Positions 62,111 to 64,000 of a stretch of DNA of 64,000 nucleotides are shown piece by piece. Positions within the stretch are counted from its first letter, which is position 1; every line of letters starts with the position of its first letter. The translations under genes and the position numbers were made by a program. The notes beneath the pieces were generated by a model that saw only the letters and a program-made list of their open reading frames with translations, did no database searches and was not told where the DNA came from. Location of the stretch: the NCBI GenBank assembly GCA_020632755.1, contig JACKEY010000011.1:1-64000 (forward strand), in the 5' to 3' direction. Source of the DNA: Alphaproteobacteria bacterium. GTDB taxonomy: Bacteria > Myxococcota_A > UBA796 > UBA2385.

Positions 62111-64000
62111 ATGACCCGCTACGATCCCGCGTCCATCGAGCCCAAGTGGCAGGCCAGCTGGGCCGACCAGCAGACCTTCCACGTCAGCGAGGACAGCGAC
62201 AAGCCGAAGTTCTACGCGCTGTGCATGTTCCCGTACCCGTCGGGGTCGGGCCTGCACGTCGGGCACCCCGAGTCGTACACGGCCGTCGACATCGTGGCCC
62301 GGTACAAGCGGATGAACGGGTTCAACGTGCTCAACCCGATCGGCTTCGACAGCTTCGGCCTGCCGGCCGAGCGGGCGGCCCAGCGCGAGAACCGGCACCC
62401 CGCCGAGATCACGCGCGAGAACATCGCCTACTTCACCGAGCAGCTGCAGAAGCTGGGCTTCTCCTTCAACTGGGAGCGCGAGGTCAGCACCTGCGAGGTC
62501 GACTACTACCGCTGGACCCAGTGGATCTTCCTGAAGCTGCACGAGCAGGGGCTGGCCTACCTGGCGGAGGTGCCGGTCAACTGGTGCCCGGCCCAGGGCA
62601 CCGTCCTGGCCAACGAAGAGGTCGTGGACGGTCGCTACGTCGAGACCGGCGACCCCGTCGAGCGCCGGAACATGAAGCAGTGGATGCTGAAGATCACGGC
62701 CTACGCCCAGCGGCTGCTGGACGACCTGGACGGTCTGGACTGGCCCGAAGGCGTGCTGGAGATGCAGCGCCAGTGGATCGGCCGGTCCGAAGGCGCAGAA
62801 ATCGACTTCGAGATCGACGGCCACGGTCGGTTCACCGTCTACACGACCCGTCCGGACACCCTGTTCGGCGCGACCTACTGCGTGCTGGCGCCCGAGCACG
62901 AGCTGGTCGGACGGATCACCACCGACGCCCAGCGTGCCGCGGTCGACGCCTACGTCGATGCCGCCCGCAACAAGTCCGACATGGAACGCCAGGTCGCCGC
63001 CGAGAAGGAGAAGACCGGTGTGTTCACCGGCGCCTACGCGACCAACCCGGTCAACGGCGAGAAGGTCCCGGTGTGGGTCGCCGACTACGTGCTCATCACC
63101 TACGGCACCGGCGCCATCATGGCCGTGCCGGCCCACGACGAGCGCGATCACGCCTTCGCGAAGAAGTTCGGCCTGGAGATCCGCCCCGTCTACCGGGTCG
63201 CGGACAGTGACCACGACTTCGACCAGGCCGCCTGGCCGGGCGAAGGCAACGCCGTGAACAGTGGCGCCTTCGACGGTCTGTCCGTCAAGCAGTTCAAGCC
63301 GGCCATCATCGACTGGCTCGAACAGAACGGTCACGGCACGCGCAAGGTCAACTACAAGCTGCGCGACTGGCTGTTCAGCCGCCAGCGCTACTGGGGCGAG
63401 CCCTTCCCCATCGTGCACACCGAAGACGGCCAGGTGCTGCCGCTGCCCTACGACGCGCTGCCCGTGGCCCTGCCGCACGTCGACGCCTACAAGCCGACCG
63501 AAGACGGTGACCCGCCGCTGGCGCGCGCCACCGACTGGCTGCACACGACCCTGGACGGTCGACCCGTCACCCGCGAGACCAACACCATGCCCCAGTGGGC
63601 GGGCTCGTGCTGGTACTACCTGCGGTACATGGACCCCCACAACGAGAACGAACCCTTCTCGCAGGCGGCGGCCCGGTACTGGAAGGACGTGGATCTGTAC
63701 ATCGGCGGCGTCGAGCACGCGGTCCTGCACCTGCTCTACGCGCGGTTCTGGCACAAGGTGCTGTACGACTGCGGCCTGGTCGCCACCAAGGAACCGTTCC
63801 AGAAGCTGTTCAACCAGGGCATGATCCTGGCCTTCGCCTACCGCGAGACCAGCGGGAAGTACCACCACCCCGACGCGGTCGAGCGCCGGGTCGGACAGAC
63901 CCGCACCATCGTGTCCGCCTGGTCCCAGGAACCGGTCGAGACCGACTGGTACGTGACCGGCACCGACATCGCGGTCGAAGAGAAGCTCGGCAAGATGGGC
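62111..64000 (+). CDS. leuS: Leucyl-tRNA synthetase, 5' part (cut by window end)
   Basis: The first 630 codons of a class I aminoacyl-tRNA synthetase that charges tRNA-Leu. FPYPSGSGLHVGHPESY includes the HIGH-type signature HVGH at residues 49-52; NWCPAQGTVLANEEVVDG and RQWIGRSEGA follow. The inserted editing domain is complete in pattern: TTRPDTLFGATYCVLAPEHELV and YGTGAIMAVPAHDERDHAFA, with the latter Asp being the usual editing residue. WAGSCWYYLRYMDP near the end precedes the KMSKS loop, which is beyond the window. ATG 62111 has GGAAGC upstream. No T-box or attenuator is visible in the 75-bp gap before it. Confidence 0.97.
   Translation, partial: MTRYDPASIEPKWQASWADQQTFHVSEDSDKPKFYALCMFPYPSGSGLHVGHPESYTAVDIVARYKRMNGFNVLNPIGFDSFGLPAERAAQRENRHPAEITRENIAYFTEQLQKLGFSFNWEREVSTCEVDYYRWTQWIFLKLHEQGLAYLAEVPVNWCPAQGTVLANEEVVDGRYVETGDPVERRNMKQWMLKITAYAQRLLDDLDGLDWPEGVLEMQRQWIGRSEGAEIDFEIDGHGRFTVYTTRPDTLFGATYCVLAPEHELVGRITTDAQRAAVDAYVDAARNKSDMERQVAAEKEKTGVFTGAYATNPVNGEKVPVWVADYVLITYGTGAIMAVPAHDERDHAFAKKFGLEIRPVYRVADSDHDFDQAAWPGEGNAVNSGAFDGLSVKQFKPAIIDWLEQNGHGTRKVNYKLRDWLFSRQRYWGEPFPIVHTEDGQVLPLPYDALPVALPHVDAYKPTEDGDPPLARATDWLHTTLDGRPVTRETNTMPQWAGSCWYYLRYMDPHNENEPFSQAAARYWKDVDLYIGGVEHAVLHLLYARFWHKVLYDCGLVATKEPFQKLFNQGMILAFAYRETSGKYHHPDAVERRVGQTRTIVSAWSQEPVETDWYVTGTDIAVEEKLGKMG

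Overview
The window is about 70% GC and gene-dense, with the codon bias of a large-genome deltaproteobacterial or Myxococcota-type organism. Supporting signs are MopE-type CDGVDNDCDG repeats, many surface lipoproteins with Asp/Thr stalks and FG-GAP repeats, a Ser/Thr kinase fused to an ATPase-like and TPR-like region, a ParAB-bactofilin operon, and one site that fits the LexA motif described for Myxococcus xanthus. No tRNA, rRNA, insertion sequence or CRISPR array was seen. The taxonomic placement is inference.

Layout. 13-14113: a lipid-kinase family protein, a 3363-residue PUFA/enediyne-like synthase (KS-AT-ACP-KS-3xACP-KR-DH-PPTase), a GNAT protein, an SGNH hydrolase and an outer-membrane protein. 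14135-19841 (minus strand): a MalT-like LuxR regulator, an M14 carboxypeptidase with a lipoprotein, and two proteins of unknown role. 19932-24429: a lipoprotein, an XPB helicase/Bax1 nuclease pair with a small third gene, a GC-rich tandem hairpin array and a 44-codon ORF. 24449-36159: an origin-type neighbourhood with mnmG-rsmG and parA-parB-bactofilin-uridine kinase, both on the minus strand but split by three plus-strand genes (kinase, coiled-coil protein, universal stress protein). 36205-47614: a membrane glycosyltransferase-like protein, exported proteins and three related lipoproteins with Asp-Thr repeats. 47646-64000: RNA modification enzymes (RluA-like, TrmK-like, TrmB-like), a WYL regulator, methyltransferase and dehydrogenase genes, a 71-residue membrane protein with an SOS-type promoter, an Uup-type ABC-F protein, exported proteins and the first 630 codons of leuS.

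Two kinds of gene start recur. At about 17 genes a TANNNY-like -10 hexamer ends 5-7 bases before the start codon, as expected for leaderless mRNAs. Many exported-protein genes instead have a Shine-Dalgarno context close to GGAGTCCCC before the start. The divergent pair at 53130/53155 shows the first type in extreme form: 24 bp between start codons holds two back-to-back -10 elements sharing one TA step.

The best candidates for undescribed biology are: the small membrane protein at 55914-56129 under a TTGACG/TAGGCT promoter followed at once by a LexA-like box (a possible SOS-induced effector); the synthase with three ACP domains carrying Thr where Ser normally carries phosphopantetheine; the bacterial XPB-Bax1 operon with an unknown third member; the hairpin array next to a leaderless micro-ORF; and several lipoproteins with 10-11 residue uncharged signal peptides.
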